DNA from: CAUZIZ01 sp965218775
GTDB lineage: Bacteria; Acidobacteriota; UBA6911; RPQK01; JAJDTT01
NCBI GenBank assembly: GCA_965218775.1
Contig: CBDCLS010000006.1
Coordinates: forward strand, 2,976,001 to 3,040,000
DNA: 64,000 nt
Reading direction: 5' to 3'
Shown here in pieces: positions 16,668 through 25,884 of the stretch (its first letter is position 1; each line of letters begins with the position of its first letter). A model generated the notes under the pieces. That model ran no database searches, was not told the origin of the DNA, and was given only the letters and a program-made list of their open reading frames with translations. Both the position numbers and the translations under genes were made by a program.

Positions 16668-18542
16668 ATGATGATGAAGGTTAGAGCCTTAGCGCTAGCG
16701 ATCACGCTTCTGGGCACGGGGCTGGCAGCGGAAGAGCCGAAGGGCCCGGTCCAGGTTCGTATTCGCAAGAACGTCATGGTGGCAGTTCGTGACGGTGTTC
16801 GCCTCGCCACTGACATCTACCTCCCGGATGGCGAGACGACCCCGCCCGGACCCTTTCCCGCCATCTTGATACGCAGCCCCTATGGAAAGGAAGGGTCGGC
16901 CAAAGTGGCCGGGTTCTTTACCACTCGGGACTACGCCGTCGCGGTTCAGGATGTGCGGGGCCGCTATGACTCGGAAGGAGAGTTCTACATCTACGTCAAC
17001 GAGCCGGAGGACGGGTACGACGCCCTCGAGTGGGTCGCGGTCCAACCCTGGTGCAACGGGGACGTGGGGACCTATGGAGGCTCCTACCTGGCCGCCACCC
17101 AGAACGCCCTGGCAGTCCTGAACCCACCCCACCTGCGAACCATGTTCGTGTACGTGGGCACCTCTAACTACGTGGAAGATGGGGCTGGTCGCGGCGGCGC
17201 CTTTGCGCTGCTTCACAATATAGCCTACGGCTTTCGTCTGGCGCAGTGGGGCAAGGAGGCCCGATCCAGAGATCCGGATGATGATGAGGAGGACTCCTTC
17301 TCTTTCGCGGCTCTGACCCGCGCCAACGACCAGCTGGCCAGCTGGCTCATGGCGGCTCCTTTGAAGTCCACTTCTCCTCTATCCTGGGCCCCCTCCTACA
17401 ACCGATGGTATGCCGACTGGCGGGCCCACCCTACCTACGATGACTACTGGAAGCAAAATGGCTATAACTTCGAGGAATATCACTCCCGCTATCCCGACAT
17501 TCCCATCTGCTTCCTGGGAGGCTGGTACGACATTTTCAAGCGGGGAACGCTGAAGAACTTCGAGGGACTGTCGGGTCGCCGGGCCTACGTCAAGCTCCTG
17601 ATGGGACCCTGGACTCATTCCACAGGGAAAACCTATGCGGGAGACGTGGATTTCGGAGCCGGCGGGAAGATGAAGCTCCAAGAGCTTGGAGCTCGCTGGT
17701 TTGATCAGTTCCTCCAGAAGAAGGCTCTCGGACTGGAACAGAAACCTCCCGTCGAATACTTCGTGATGGGGGCGGCATCGACGGTCCGTAATCCCAAGGG
17801 ACGACTCCAGAGTGGAGGCGAGTGGAAGACCGCTCCTTCCTGGCCCCCGCCCTGGATCCGGGAGCGCAGATTCTATCTTGATGCTGAGGGTAGAATGGGG
17901 CAGAGCCCCGGAGAGACCGAGGGAAGCAGCCGCTTCGAATATGATCCAAAGAATCCGGTGCCTACCATTGGCGGCAACATCGATTCGGGGAAACTGTTGG
18001 TTCGCCGGGGGGCCCAGAATCAGGTGCCGCGCGAGGGTGACTTCGCCGCCAGAGACCAGCTCCCGCTGTCGGCCCGCTCCGATGTCCTCTCTTTCCAGAC
18101 ACCGCCACTGGAGGAGGCCATGGAGATCGCCGGTCCCCTGCGGGTCGAGCTCTGGGTCTCTTCCACAGCCACAGATACGGATTTCACCGCCAAGCTGATG
18201 GACATCTACCCTCCCTCAGTAGACTATCCGGAAGGCTATGCGATGAACCTGGAAGATGGCATTCTGAGGATGCGGTTCCGCAACTCGCGAGAGCGCGAGG
18301 AGCTGATGGTGCCGGGAACCGTGTACCCGGTCGAAATCGATCTGTGGGCCACGGCCAACCGCTTCGCTCCAGGTCACCGGATCCGGCTGGATATTTCGAG
18401 CAGTAACTTCCCCTTCTATGATGTCAATCCCAACACCGGGGAAGAATTGGGTCGACACACCCACATGAAGACTGCCATCAACACCGTCTACCATGGACGC
18501 AGCCGCCCGTCAGCCCTGGTCCTTCCAGTGGCACCGGAGTGA
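16668..18542 (+). CDS. Exported CocE/NonD-family (S15-type) hydrolase
   Basis: A 624-aa alpha/beta-hydrolase of the cocaine-esterase / X-Pro dipeptidyl-peptidase group. A signal peptide (ALALAITLLGTGLAA) precedes the catalytic domain. The nucleophile serine is in VGTYGGSYLA (about S139), the acid in GGWYDIF (about D287) and the histidine in GPWTHST (about H318). A C-terminal jelly-roll starts after ~400 (PLRVELWVSSTATDTDF, APGHRIRLDISSSNFPFY), as in CocE. These enzymes hydrolyse esters or amides, including beta-lactam-type acyl bonds and peptides; the natural substrate is unknown. The initiator is one of the closely spaced ATGs at 16668-16674. It is a single-gene unit following the MITE at 16409. 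Confidence 0.9.
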   Translation: MMMKVRALALAITLLGTGLAAEEPKGPVQVRIRKNVMVAVRDGVRLATDIYLPDGETTPPGPFPAILIRSPYGKEGSAKVAGFFTTRDYAVAVQDVRGRYDSEGEFYIYVNEPEDGYDALEWVAVQPWCNGDVGTYGGSYLAATQNALAVLNPPHLRTMFVYVGTSNYVEDGAGRGGAFALLHNIAYGFRLAQWGKEARSRDPDDDEEDSFSFAALTRANDQLASWLMAAPLKSTSPLSWAPSYNRWYADWRAHPTYDDYWKQNGYNFEEYHSRYPDIPICFLGGWYDIFKRGTLKNFEGLSGRRAYVKLLMGPWTHSTGKTYAGDVDFGAGGKMKLQELGARWFDQFLQKKALGLEQKPPVEYFVMGAASTVRNPKGRLQSGGEWKTAPSWPPPWIRERRFYLDAEGRMGQSPGETEGSSRFEYDPKNPVPTIGGNIDSGKLLVRRGAQNQVPREGDFAARDQLPLSARSDVLSFQTPPLEEAMEIAGPLRVELWVSSTATDTDFTAKLMDIYPPSVDYPEGYAMNLEDGILRMRFRNSREREELMVPGTVYPVEIDLWATANRFAPGHRIRLDISSSNFPFYDVNPNTGEELGRHTHMKTAINTVYHGRSRPSALVLPVAPE

Positions 18543-18586
18543 GAAGGCCGATCTCACACTATCTGTCTAGCGGGAGCCTCTTCTTA

Positions 18587-18672
18587 CCCTTGCCTTTGCC
18601 CGTACCTTTGCCCCGACCGCATCTATCAGTTTGGGTCAGACCCCTCAAGGGCGCGGGCAAGGGCACGGGGGA
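18587..18672. repeat. GGCAAGGGC-type inverted repeat
   Basis: The left arm CCTTGCCTTTGCCCGTACCT (18588 onward) is complementary to GGGCGCGGGCAAGGGCACGG at the right (to 18670), with a ~35-nt spacer. The units resemble those of the element at 14221-14532. It lies between convergent genes (hydrolase and DUF1501) and may also terminate transcription. Confidence 0.65.
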
Positions 18673-18682
18673 TGTGGAGGCG

Positions 18683-20143
18683 CTACGCGAGTATTTTTTC
18701 GACTACCTTCCCGTGCACGTCGGTGAGGCGAAAGTCGCGGCCCTGGTACTTGAATGTCAGCTTCTTGTGTCCAATCCCAAGACAGTGCAGGATGGTGGCC
18801 TGAAGGTCGTGAACGTGGACAGGGTCGCGGGCGATGTTGTAGCAGTAATCGTCTGTCTCTCCCAGGGTCATGCCGGATTTCACGCCGCCACCCGCCATCC
18901 ACATGGTAAAGCAGCGGGGGTGGTGATCGCGGCCGTAATCGTCCTCAGTCAGTAGGCCCTGGCAATAAACCGTTCGGCCGAACTCTCCTCCCCAAACCAC
19001 CAGGGTGTCGTCCAGCATACCTCGCTGCTTGAGATCTCGGATCAGAGCCGCGGAGGCTTGATCCGTTGCCAGGCACTGTTTCGGGAGCGCGGTAGGGAGC
19101 TTCCCGTGCTGATCCCAGCCGCGATGGAAAAGCTGAATGAAACGCACACCTCTTTCCGCCAGTCGCCGTGCCAGGAGACAGTTGGAGGCGAAGGTCCCGG
19201 GCTTCTTGGCATCGTCACCGTAGAGTTTGAACGTCGACTCGGGCTCGTCTGAAAGATCGGTCAGCTTGGGTACGGAAGTCTGCATCCGAAACGCCATTTC
19301 ATATTGAGCGATACGAGTAGAGATCTCGGGGTCGGCGAATTCCTCGAACTTGATCTGGTTCAAGCGGTTCAAGGCATCCAGGAAGTGGCGTCGGTTCTTA
19401 CGGCTGAACCCCTGCGGATCGGACAGATACAGGACCGGATCTCCCACCGATCGAAACTTGACCCCTTGATAGCGAGTGGGCAGAAAACCGCTTCCCCAGA
19501 GGCGGTCGTAGAGGGGCTGGCCTCCCGTCCCCTGGGTGACCATCACCACGAAGGCGGGCAGGTCCTGGCTTTCGCTTCCCAGACCGTAAGACAGCCAGGA
19601 ACCGAAGCTGGGTCGGCCGGCCATCTGGGATCCGGTGAGAAGAAAGGTAATGGCCGGGTCATGGTTGATGGCTTCGGTGTACATCGACTTGATGAAGCAG
19701 AGTTCGTCCGCGATCTTAGAGGTGTGGGGCAGCAACTCACTGACCCAGGCTCCCGATTCCCCGTGCTGAGCGAACTGAAAGGAGGAAGGCACCACCGGGA
19801 AACGGTGCTGCGCGGAGGTCATGGCGGTCAGTCGCTGCCCCTGGCGGATCGAATCGGGTAGCTCCTGTCCACGCCGCTTCTGCAGCAACGGCTTGTAGTC
19901 GAAGAGCTCCATTTGCGAGGGTCCACCCGACTGGAACAGCCAGATGATACGCTGTGCCTTGGGGGCAAAGTGGGGAAGGCCGGGAAGGGCGGGGTAGGGT
20001 CTGCTGCCGGGCTCTGCGGCAGGGATGGCTTCCAGGCCACTGCCCGCCATCGTCGCCAGAGCCGCCGCGCCAACGCCTCCGGAGCTGGAACCCAGAAAGT
20101 AGCGCCTGTTCATTAACCGTCGGTATTCCCCCTGGGGATCCAT
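18683..20143 (-). CDS. DUF1501 family protein (Tat-exported, sulfatase-like fold)
   Basis: A 486-aa DUF1501 protein. It starts MDPQGEYRRLMNRRYFLG, with a twin-arginine-type leader (NRRYFLGSSSGG followed by an Ala-rich segment), so it is probably exported folded. The body shows IIWLFQSGGPSQMELFDYKP, the GWDQHGKLP region, VWGGEFGRT, and the end DDYGRDHHPRCFTMWMAGGG. DUF1501 proteins have an alkaline-phosphatase/sulfatase-like core and are almost always paired with a DUF1549/DUF1553 cytochrome-like partner, as here (6 bp upstream). The pair is thought to act on complex organic matter, but no activity is proved. A fragment of a second DUF1501 gene is at 23674. Confidence 0.92.
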   Translation of the reverse strand: MDPQGEYRRLMNRRYFLGSSSGGVGAAALATMAGSGLEAIPAAEPGSRPYPALPGLPHFAPKAQRIIWLFQSGGPSQMELFDYKPLLQKRRGQELPDSIRQGQRLTAMTSAQHRFPVVPSSFQFAQHGESGAWVSELLPHTSKIADELCFIKSMYTEAINHDPAITFLLTGSQMAGRPSFGSWLSYGLGSESQDLPAFVVMVTQGTGGQPLYDRLWGSGFLPTRYQGVKFRSVGDPVLYLSDPQGFSRKNRRHFLDALNRLNQIKFEEFADPEISTRIAQYEMAFRMQTSVPKLTDLSDEPESTFKLYGDDAKKPGTFASNCLLARRLAERGVRFIQLFHRGWDQHGKLPTALPKQCLATDQASAALIRDLKQRGMLDDTLVVWGGEFGRTVYCQGLLTEDDYGRDHHPRCFTMWMAGGGVKSGMTLGETDDYCYNIARDPVHVHDLQATILHCLGIGHKKLTFKYQGRDFRLTDVHGKVVEKILA

Positions 20144-20149
20144 TTTCCC

Positions 20150-23100
20150 TTACTCCTTGGTGATGGTTTCGTCGAGGTTCAAGATAAGACTGGCCAGCCC
20201 CGTATACGCGGCCAGCTCAACCGGATCAAAAGCCAGGTCTCCGGAAGATCCTGCGTGGGCCAGGAATCGCCGCGTCGCCTCCGGATCTTCTTGATGGCTG
20301 CTCTTGAACCGGCTAAAGACGTCGCCTAGAACCCGGGCCTCCTGGGGCTGGGGCAGCCGTGCCGTTGCCAGCCGGAAGCCGTACGCGATCCGGGCTTCCG
20401 TCGTGGAACCACCCGCCTTCAGCATCCGCTTGGCGAGCCGATTGGCGGACTCTACGTAGGTCCTGTCGTTCATGAGGTTCAGTGCTTGCAGAGGAGTGTT
20501 GGTTCGGGGCGAACGCACAGCACAGGTCTCACGATTGGCGGCATCGAAGGTCGTCATGGCGGGTGGCGGAATGGTCCGTTTCCAATAGGTGTAGAGACTC
20601 CGTCGATGTAGGTTCTCCCCTTGATCGGGTTGGTAGGCAGAGCCGGAAAAAGCGAGTTCTACCCAGAGGCCCGGGGGTTGGTAGGGCTTGACTGGAGGAC
20701 CTCCAATTTCTTCCACCAGTAATCCGGAAACCGCCAGAGCCTGGTCGCGTATCACTGCCGCCGGTAGTCGGAACCGAGGTCCCCGGGCCAGCAGTCTGTT
20801 CTCCGGGTCTTTACTCACGAGCTCCGGCGTCGCTCGAGAGGATTGGCGGTAGGTCGCACTCATGACAATCGTCTTCAGGATCGCCTTGACGTCCCACCCG
20901 CCATCGACGAATTCAAGGGCGAGCCAATCGAGAAGGTCCAGATACAGAGGCTGTTCACCCTGGGTTCCGAAATCTTCTCCGGTCTTGACGAGACCGACAC
21001 CGAAGAGCATTTGCCAGAGTCGGTTCACGGTGACGCGGGCCGTTAGTGGATTGGAAGGATCCACCAGCCAGCGAGCAAATCCCAGACGGTTGTTTGGGTC
21101 GTCCCGATCCAGCGGTGGAAGAGCTTTGGGAACATCAGGAAAGACCCTCGCTCCCGGCGCATCGTAGGCCCCTCGCTTCAAGAGGAATGTCTCTCGTGAA
21201 GTTTCGCGTTCCTTCATGACCATCACACTGGGAACAGATTCCAGAAACTCCCGACGGTCCCTTTGCCGCTTTGCCAGGTTGTGGCGGGCCACCTGGACTT
21301 CGGCGGGTGCGTATTGTTCCAGGAAGCAGAAGCGGAGCTTGTTGGCTTCGGCAGGCGATCTCGCCTCCGGGGACGAAGCAGCGATTTCGGAGACCGTCCG
21401 ACGCAGAGCGAGCACCGCTGCCTCTTCAGGAGAGAGCATCCTGCGGTAGACCCGGACTTCATCGATGTATCCCTGGAAACGGTCCCCACTTCCCTCGCCG
21501 GCTCCGATTCGAAAAGACTCAGGCCCCCCCATAGGCGAGAGCATCTTGTCGAATAGCACGCGCTTCCGCTGTGACTCGCCGTTGACGTACAGTTTCAAGC
21601 CCTTTGCTTTCCGTTTGCCGTCGTAGGTCATCAACACGTGCTGCCAGCGGTTCAGCTCCAGGGGATCCTCGGCCTCCAGGCGCAGCCCCAGATCCGACCA
21701 ACGCTTGGTGAAGTGCACACGGAGTCGTCCGCTTCTGAGGTAAAGGCCATGCCCCGAGCCCTGAACCTGATCCTGGACGCTGGAGACGATGGCACCATCG
21801 GCAGAGGTGGGATAGATCCACGCGCCCAGACTGAAAGAATCGAGGTAATCGAAGGGAACTACTTTTCCAGCGTTAACGAAGCCCCGGCCGTCGAAACGTC
21901 CAGCCTGGCCTATGCTGCCTGGGACAAAGGGCAACATATTCTCAGCCATGTCGACCACCACCGCCCGCTTCGCCTCCAGGCCACCGACTTCTTCAGGATC
22001 GGAATCCTCGCCGTAGGGTTGTGGCGGGGCGACCCCGTAGATGCCTGCCCGTTCCTCCAGATCACCGTCCAGCGGAAAGTGCAGGAGAAGTCCTTCACGT
22101 ATCGACCAATCGGACATCTCGGAGCTGCTAGCCCAGTCCTCCCAGGCTGACTGTTTCTGGCGAACCTTGTTCTGAAGCGCGGAGTACTTCTGCTGGGCAG
22201 CCACCCGCTTCCGGTCCAACTCGTGCAGCCTGGCCTCCTGTTCCGGAGTGGGCGCCTTGATCAATGGTTCCTCGTTCCCGAAGTTGTAGACAAATCCGTT
22301 CTCCGGAACGTTGTTGAAGTAGGCGAATAACTGGTAGTACTCCTTCTGACTGATGGGATCGAACTTGTGGTCGTGGCAGCGAGCGCAGGCGATCGTCAAT
22401 CCTAGCCACACCGTCGAGGTGGTCTCGAGCCGATCGGCGACATAGTCCACCCGGAACTCTTCGTCGATGATTCCTCCTTCGGCACTGGTCCGATGATTAC
22501 GGTTGAATCCAGTCGCAATGATCTGATCTCGGTTGGCATTAGGAAGCATGTCGCCCGCGATTTGCTCGATAGTGAAGCGATCAAAGGGCAGGTTTCGATT
22601 GAAGGCATCGATGACCCAGTCTCGCCAGCGCCACATGTTCCGCTTGCCGTCGCTCTGGTACCCGTTAGTGTCGGCGTAACGGGCCACATCGAGCCAATTG
22701 GCTGCCATTCGCTCACCGAACCGGGGGGACCGGAGAAAGCGATCGACCACCTTTTCATAGGCCTGGGGCGAAGTGTCCTGCAGGAAGGCGTCGACTTCAG
22801 GAGGTGTGGGTGGAAGCCCGGTCAGATCGAGCGCCAACCGGCGAATCAAGCGGGCAGGGTCGGCCTCCCGCGAGGGCTTGAGTCCCTCTCGCTCCAGCCT
22901 GGCCAAGATGAAGTAGTCAATCGGGTTGCGGGGCCAGTCGCGGGTTTCGACCGCTGCTTCAGGCACTCGCCTTGGGGCCATGAACGACCAGTGTGCCTGC
23001 CACTTTGCACCCTGCTCAATCCATTTCCGGATAAAGTCCACTTGCTCGTCGGTTAGTTTGTCCTGTCCGAGATATGCTGGAGGCATACGGACGGCTTTAT

Positions 23101-23422
23101 CTTTGGAGACGATCCGTTGCCACAGCGGGCTGGCGGAAGGGTTTCCCGGGACGATGGCGAGGGTGCCGCTGCTCAGAGGGGTAAGGATCCCTTCCTGGGT
23201 ATCGAGCCGAAAAGTCGCCTTGCGCGCGCTTTTGTCGGGACCGTGGCAGGCAAAGCACTTTTCGGCGAGGATCGGCCGAATGTCGCGGTTGAACTCGATG
23301 CCTGCGGGTTCCGGGGGCGAGGCAGCCCTTAGCTCGGATTGGAGAGAGCCCGTCCAGAGCAGGAGCATGCTGATGGTCAGCAGTGTGAGGCAACCCATTC
23401 TGGACGCCTGCTCACCGAACAT
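20150..23422 (-). CDS. PSCyt1-DUF1549-LamG-DUF1553 protein
   Basis: A 1090-aa exported multidomain protein. After a signal segment (LTLLTISMLLLWTGSL) comes a PSCyt1 domain with a haem-binding CFACH motif (NRDIRPILAEKCFACHGPD). Next is DUF1549 (~160-370), including a second CARCH motif in ACARCHDHKFDPI. A LamG/concanavalin-like insert (roughly 440-670: LHFPLDGDLEE..FDGRGFVNAGKVVPFDY..SFSLGAWIYP..YIDEVRVYRRMLSPEE) follows, then DUF1553 (~740-1050) with LTARVTVNRLWQMLFG and PRTNTPLQALNLMND. It is translated just ahead of DUF1501. The LamG insertion suggests carbohydrate or matrix binding. A redox role is inferred from the two CXXCH sites. Confidence 0.92.
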   Translation of the reverse strand: MFGEQASRMGCLTLLTISMLLLWTGSLQSELRAASPPEPAGIEFNRDIRPILAEKCFACHGPDKSARKATFRLDTQEGILTPLSSGTLAIVPGNPSASPLWQRIVSKDKAVRMPPAYLGQDKLTDEQVDFIRKWIEQGAKWQAHWSFMAPRRVPEAAVETRDWPRNPIDYFILARLEREGLKPSREADPARLIRRLALDLTGLPPTPPEVDAFLQDTSPQAYEKVVDRFLRSPRFGERMAANWLDVARYADTNGYQSDGKRNMWRWRDWVIDAFNRNLPFDRFTIEQIAGDMLPNANRDQIIATGFNRNHRTSAEGGIIDEEFRVDYVADRLETTSTVWLGLTIACARCHDHKFDPISQKEYYQLFAYFNNVPENGFVYNFGNEEPLIKAPTPEQEARLHELDRKRVAAQQKYSALQNKVRQKQSAWEDWASSSEMSDWSIREGLLLHFPLDGDLEERAGIYGVAPPQPYGEDSDPEEVGGLEAKRAVVVDMAENMLPFVPGSIGQAGRFDGRGFVNAGKVVPFDYLDSFSLGAWIYPTSADGAIVSSVQDQVQGSGHGLYLRSGRLRVHFTKRWSDLGLRLEAEDPLELNRWQHVLMTYDGKRKAKGLKLYVNGESQRKRVLFDKMLSPMGGPESFRIGAGEGSGDRFQGYIDEVRVYRRMLSPEEAAVLALRRTVSEIAASSPEARSPAEANKLRFCFLEQYAPAEVQVARHNLAKRQRDRREFLESVPSVMVMKERETSRETFLLKRGAYDAPGARVFPDVPKALPPLDRDDPNNRLGFARWLVDPSNPLTARVTVNRLWQMLFGVGLVKTGEDFGTQGEQPLYLDLLDWLALEFVDGGWDVKAILKTIVMSATYRQSSRATPELVSKDPENRLLARGPRFRLPAAVIRDQALAVSGLLVEEIGGPPVKPYQPPGLWVELAFSGSAYQPDQGENLHRRSLYTYWKRTIPPPAMTTFDAANRETCAVRSPRTNTPLQALNLMNDRTYVESANRLAKRMLKAGGSTTEARIAYGFRLATARLPQPQEARVLGDVFSRFKSSHQEDPEATRRFLAHAGSSGDLAFDPVELAAYTGLASLILNLDETITKE

Positions 23423-23507
23423 GGGGCAATGTTAACTTGGCTATCGCATCCTTGTACACTGGAATCACTGCTCACTATTCAAGTTTCACCCTAGTAGTCC
23501 CCCCGCG

Positions 23508-23641
23508 GTGCTGCCCCATTCGAGAACGAAACTTCGGGTTCGGCGTAGCGGTGGCCTCCAGGCCGCCGTCCGAGCCAAAGGCTCAAAAGAATAAGACTTC
23601 GGCCTGGAGGCCAAAGCTATTTCTGCAAATGAAGTTTCAGT
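23508..23641 (+). repeat. Interspersed palindromic repeat, family A, copy 2
   Basis: This is the best-preserved + strand copy: CTGCCCCATTCGAGAACGAA, ACTTCGGGTTCGGCGTAGCG, a GGCCTCCAGGCCGCCGTC arm, a short loop with AAAGAATAAG, then ACTTCGGCCTGGAGGCCAAA and AATGAAGTTTCAG. The two GGCCTCCAGG arms form an internal hairpin. Its right end runs up to the DUF1501 fragment at 23674. Just upstream, GTACACTGGAA (23454-23464) matches the end of the 271-bp TA-flanked element and CTCACTATTCAAGTTTCA (23470-23487) matches 13319-13336. Confidence 0.8.
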
Positions 23642-23673
23642 CCAGTCCACCAGCTGGTCTACGTTGAGGTAGA

Positions 23674-23895
23674 ATGTGGCTCGCCGGCGGAGACGTCAAG
23701 GGTGGGACCACCGCGGGCGCAACCGATGAATTTGGTCTCAGGGCACTTGAAGAACAGATTCCGCTACGAGACGTCCACGCCACCATCCTAAACCTGATGG
23801 GTTTGAACGACGAGAGGCTGACCTACCTGCATTCCGGACGATTTCGCCGGCTGACCGATATCGGCGGGCGGGTCTTGGAGGAGATTATCGCTTAG
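23674..23895 (+). pseudogene. DUF1501 C-terminal fragment
   Basis: A 73-codon frame encodes only the last part of a DUF1501 protein: MWLAGGDVKGGTTAGATDEF, DVHATILNLMGLNDERLTYL, FRRLTDIGGRVLEEIIA. The same section of the intact gene at 18683-20143 is clearly homologous but not identical, so this is not a recent local duplication. The upstream ~400 codons are absent, replaced by repeat family A. The stop TAG at 23893-23895 spans the left junction of a 181-bp MITE. Confidence 0.85.
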
Positions 23896-24075
23896 GGTTC
23901 GCGCAAGAATAACTTCACAGATTTGGCGCTCATATTTGCGCCAGATTTGGTCGCGAACGATTGAGCGAAACCGCAGGCGTAGCCAGGCCTACGCTGAGGA
24001 TTTCGCGATTGAGGAGCGGCCGAAGATGGTGTGAAGATGAGATGCCAAAATGGGAAGTTATTTTTGCGCGAGCCC
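23895..24075 (+). mobile_element. 181-bp TWA-flanked MITE, copy 1
   Basis: It begins GGGTTCGCGCAAGAATAACT and ends with the near-perfect inverse (AAGTTATTTTTGCGCGAGCCC). TTA at 23892-23894 and TTA at 24076-24078 form a 3-bp target duplication. The interior carries GATTGAGCGAAACCGCAGGC, a central GCGTAGCCAGGCCTACGC palindrome and GAGGAGCGGCCGAAGATGGT. There is no gene inside. Other copies are at 34321, 44798, 52188 and 53791. Confidence 0.93.
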
Positions 24076-24106
24076 TTAGCTATTCCAAGCACGATGAGCG
24101 GGGGGC

Positions 24107-24934
24107 CTAAACAGCCGTTCGGTAGCGCTCCCGAATGACACGAACTACTTCGTCCGGATCGCGTCGCCACCAATTGCGAGCGGAGAAGATCTCGACCTCA
24201 AAGGCACCCGAATAGCCGGCCCGCTCCACCATCTGCCGAATGGCCGGAATGTCGATCACGCCGTCGCCCATCATGCCCCGGTCAAGTCGTAAATCTTCGG
24301 TGTTGGGTAACCAGTCATTAACGTGGAAGGCGCAGATTCGCGACCCGGCGCGCCGAGTTTCCGTTTCTAGATTCGGATCCCACCATACCGCATAGGTGTC
24401 AACCACGATCCCCACGATGTCGTCGGCCTCGAGCTGGTCGCACCAGTCATTTGCCTGCTCCAACGTGCAGAGTACGGAGCGGCTCGAGCACATCATGGGG
24501 TGCAAGGGCTCGATGCCGAGCTTCACGCCTGCCGCACGTGCATCGGGGATCAGCCGCTCGAATGCGCCTCGGGCTCTCGACCTTGCGCCCACCAGGTCCT
24601 TCGAGTCCGGTTCGAGCCCCCCTGCGATCCATACGATGTGATCTGCGCCTACAGTGGCCGCTTCCACAAGCACGCGCCGGTTGTCTTCAATCGCGGCTTC
24701 CCAGGCCAGCGGGTCGGGCGAAGTGACCAACCCTCCGACAGCGAAGCCAGTCACCTTCATACCGTGGTCCTGAAGAATCTTGGCACCCTCCCGCACTCCC
24801 TCCTCATGCAGCTTCTCTCGCCAGACCGCCGTTTGATGGATACCGTGGCGAGTCAACCCCTCCACGGATTCGCGAAAAGACCACTGGTCTCGCAGGGTGA
24901 CCTGGTGAATCGCCAGCCTGGATTCGTCAAGCAC
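24107..24934 (-). CDS. Sugar phosphate isomerase/epimerase (xylose isomerase-like TIM barrel)
   Basis: A 275-aa TIM-barrel protein of the AP-endonuclease-2/xylose-isomerase-like group. Metal-binding residues expected in this fold are visible in KLGIEPLHPM (Glu), VGIVVDTYAVWWDP (Asp), CAFHVNDWL (His) and GAFEVEIFSARN (Glu). The GTG start at 24934 follows AGGTGA. Members isomerise or epimerise sugars, inositols or hydroxypyruvate. The gene is 110 bp downstream of phnX on the same strand; a link with phosphonoacetaldehyde metabolism is possible but unproven. Its 3' end lies close to MITE copy 1. Confidence 0.82.
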   Translation of the reverse strand: MLDESRLAIHQVTLRDQWSFRESVEGLTRHGIHQTAVWREKLHEEGVREGAKILQDHGMKVTGFAVGGLVTSPDPLAWEAAIEDNRRVLVEAATVGADHIVWIAGGLEPDSKDLVGARSRARGAFERLIPDARAAGVKLGIEPLHPMMCSSRSVLCTLEQANDWCDQLEADDIVGIVVDTYAVWWDPNLETETRRAGSRICAFHVNDWLPNTEDLRLDRGMMGDGVIDIPAIRQMVERAGYSGAFEVEIFSARNWWRRDPDEVVRVIRERYRTAV

Positions 24935-25045
24935 TGTTCACCTCAACGGTTGGCGCGGCCGCCCCAGAAATCGAACAGCAGCAGGATCTGCGCTGCCCCG
25001 ACCAACGACTTGGATGATTCGGCATGGCATGGAACGGTCTGCGCC

Positions 25046-25876
25046 TTACGGGCGTTCGCCCTGGGCGAGGCGGGCGTTGATTTCGGCAACGAGCGGCGGC
25101 GCGTCACCGATGCTATCCACCACATAGTGCGCACCGGCGTGATACATGCGTTGGTAGGCACGTTCGAGTTTGGCGGCGCGGACTTCCGGCTCCAGCGCTG
25201 CGACTTCGGCTTCGGTCATGCCCATTTCGTTACCGGTTTTTGCCAACCCGATCGTCCACATACCCGCGTTGAGACCTTCGGCGATATCGGGAAGGGTGTC
25301 GCCCACTTTCACGAAAGCCTCCAGGGGATAGATCTGCAGGTCGAAGGCGTTCTGTAGGCACATCCAGGGAGCGGGTCGACCGGCCGGCACCTGGGTGGCG
25401 CAGACTGTGGCGTCGGGAACGTATCCACGCTTCTCGGCCTCGCTGCAGAGCAGGCCCATCATTTCCTCGGTGTACCCTGTGGTCGAGCCGACTTTCATAT
25501 CCCGTCTTCGAAAGTCGGCGACAGCTTCAGGTGTTCCGGGAATCAAATCGGCATACTGGGCCAGGCAGTCAAGCTGCAGCGGCACGAAGTCCTCGAACAT
25601 TTCCCCGACATCGTCCTCGTTGGGCCGGCTTCCGTGGACTTTTTCCCACTTCTGGGCAACCGGTTCCATCTGCGAGATTTGCCGGATGTGGACCTTTTTG
25701 TGCGCCCCCATGGGCTCGCGCGCCTGCCCGACTGTGATGTCAACGCCCTTGCGTTTATAGACTTCCCTGAAGACGACTGCCGGGGCGAAGCAGCCGTAAT
25801 CCATGGTAGTCCCCGCCCAATCGAGAATCACAGCCCGGAGGGGCCCTCGGTATGAACGCTGAAAAACGAAACCCAT
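25046..25876 (-). CDS. phnX: Phosphonoacetaldehyde hydrolase (phosphonatase)
   Basis: PhnX hydrolyses phosphonoacetaldehyde to acetaldehyde and phosphate in 2-aminoethylphosphonate use. The 276-aa protein is a HAD-superfamily enzyme with nucleophile Asp19 in LDWAGTTMDYG; the Schiff-base lysine of the cap is in the diagnostic MGAHKKVHI motif (about K60). GSTTGYT and the acidic KVGDTLPDI complete the HAD motifs, and the C-terminal HYVVDSIGD is typical. ATG 25876 follows AGAGGGA. PhnW, the transaminase that makes its substrate, is not in the window. It lies 9 bp after a small membrane protein gene. Confidence 0.94.
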   Translation of the reverse strand: MGFVFQRSYRGPLRAVILDWAGTTMDYGCFAPAVVFREVYKRKGVDITVGQAREPMGAHKKVHIRQISQMEPVAQKWEKVHGSRPNEDDVGEMFEDFVPLQLDCLAQYADLIPGTPEAVADFRRRDMKVGSTTGYTEEMMGLLCSEAEKRGYVPDATVCATQVPAGRPAPWMCLQNAFDLQIYPLEAFVKVGDTLPDIAEGLNAGMWTIGLAKTGNEMGMTEAEVAALEPEVRAAKLERAYQRMYHAGAHYVVDSIGDAPPLVAEINARLAQGERP

Positions 25877-25884
25877 GGTCCCTC

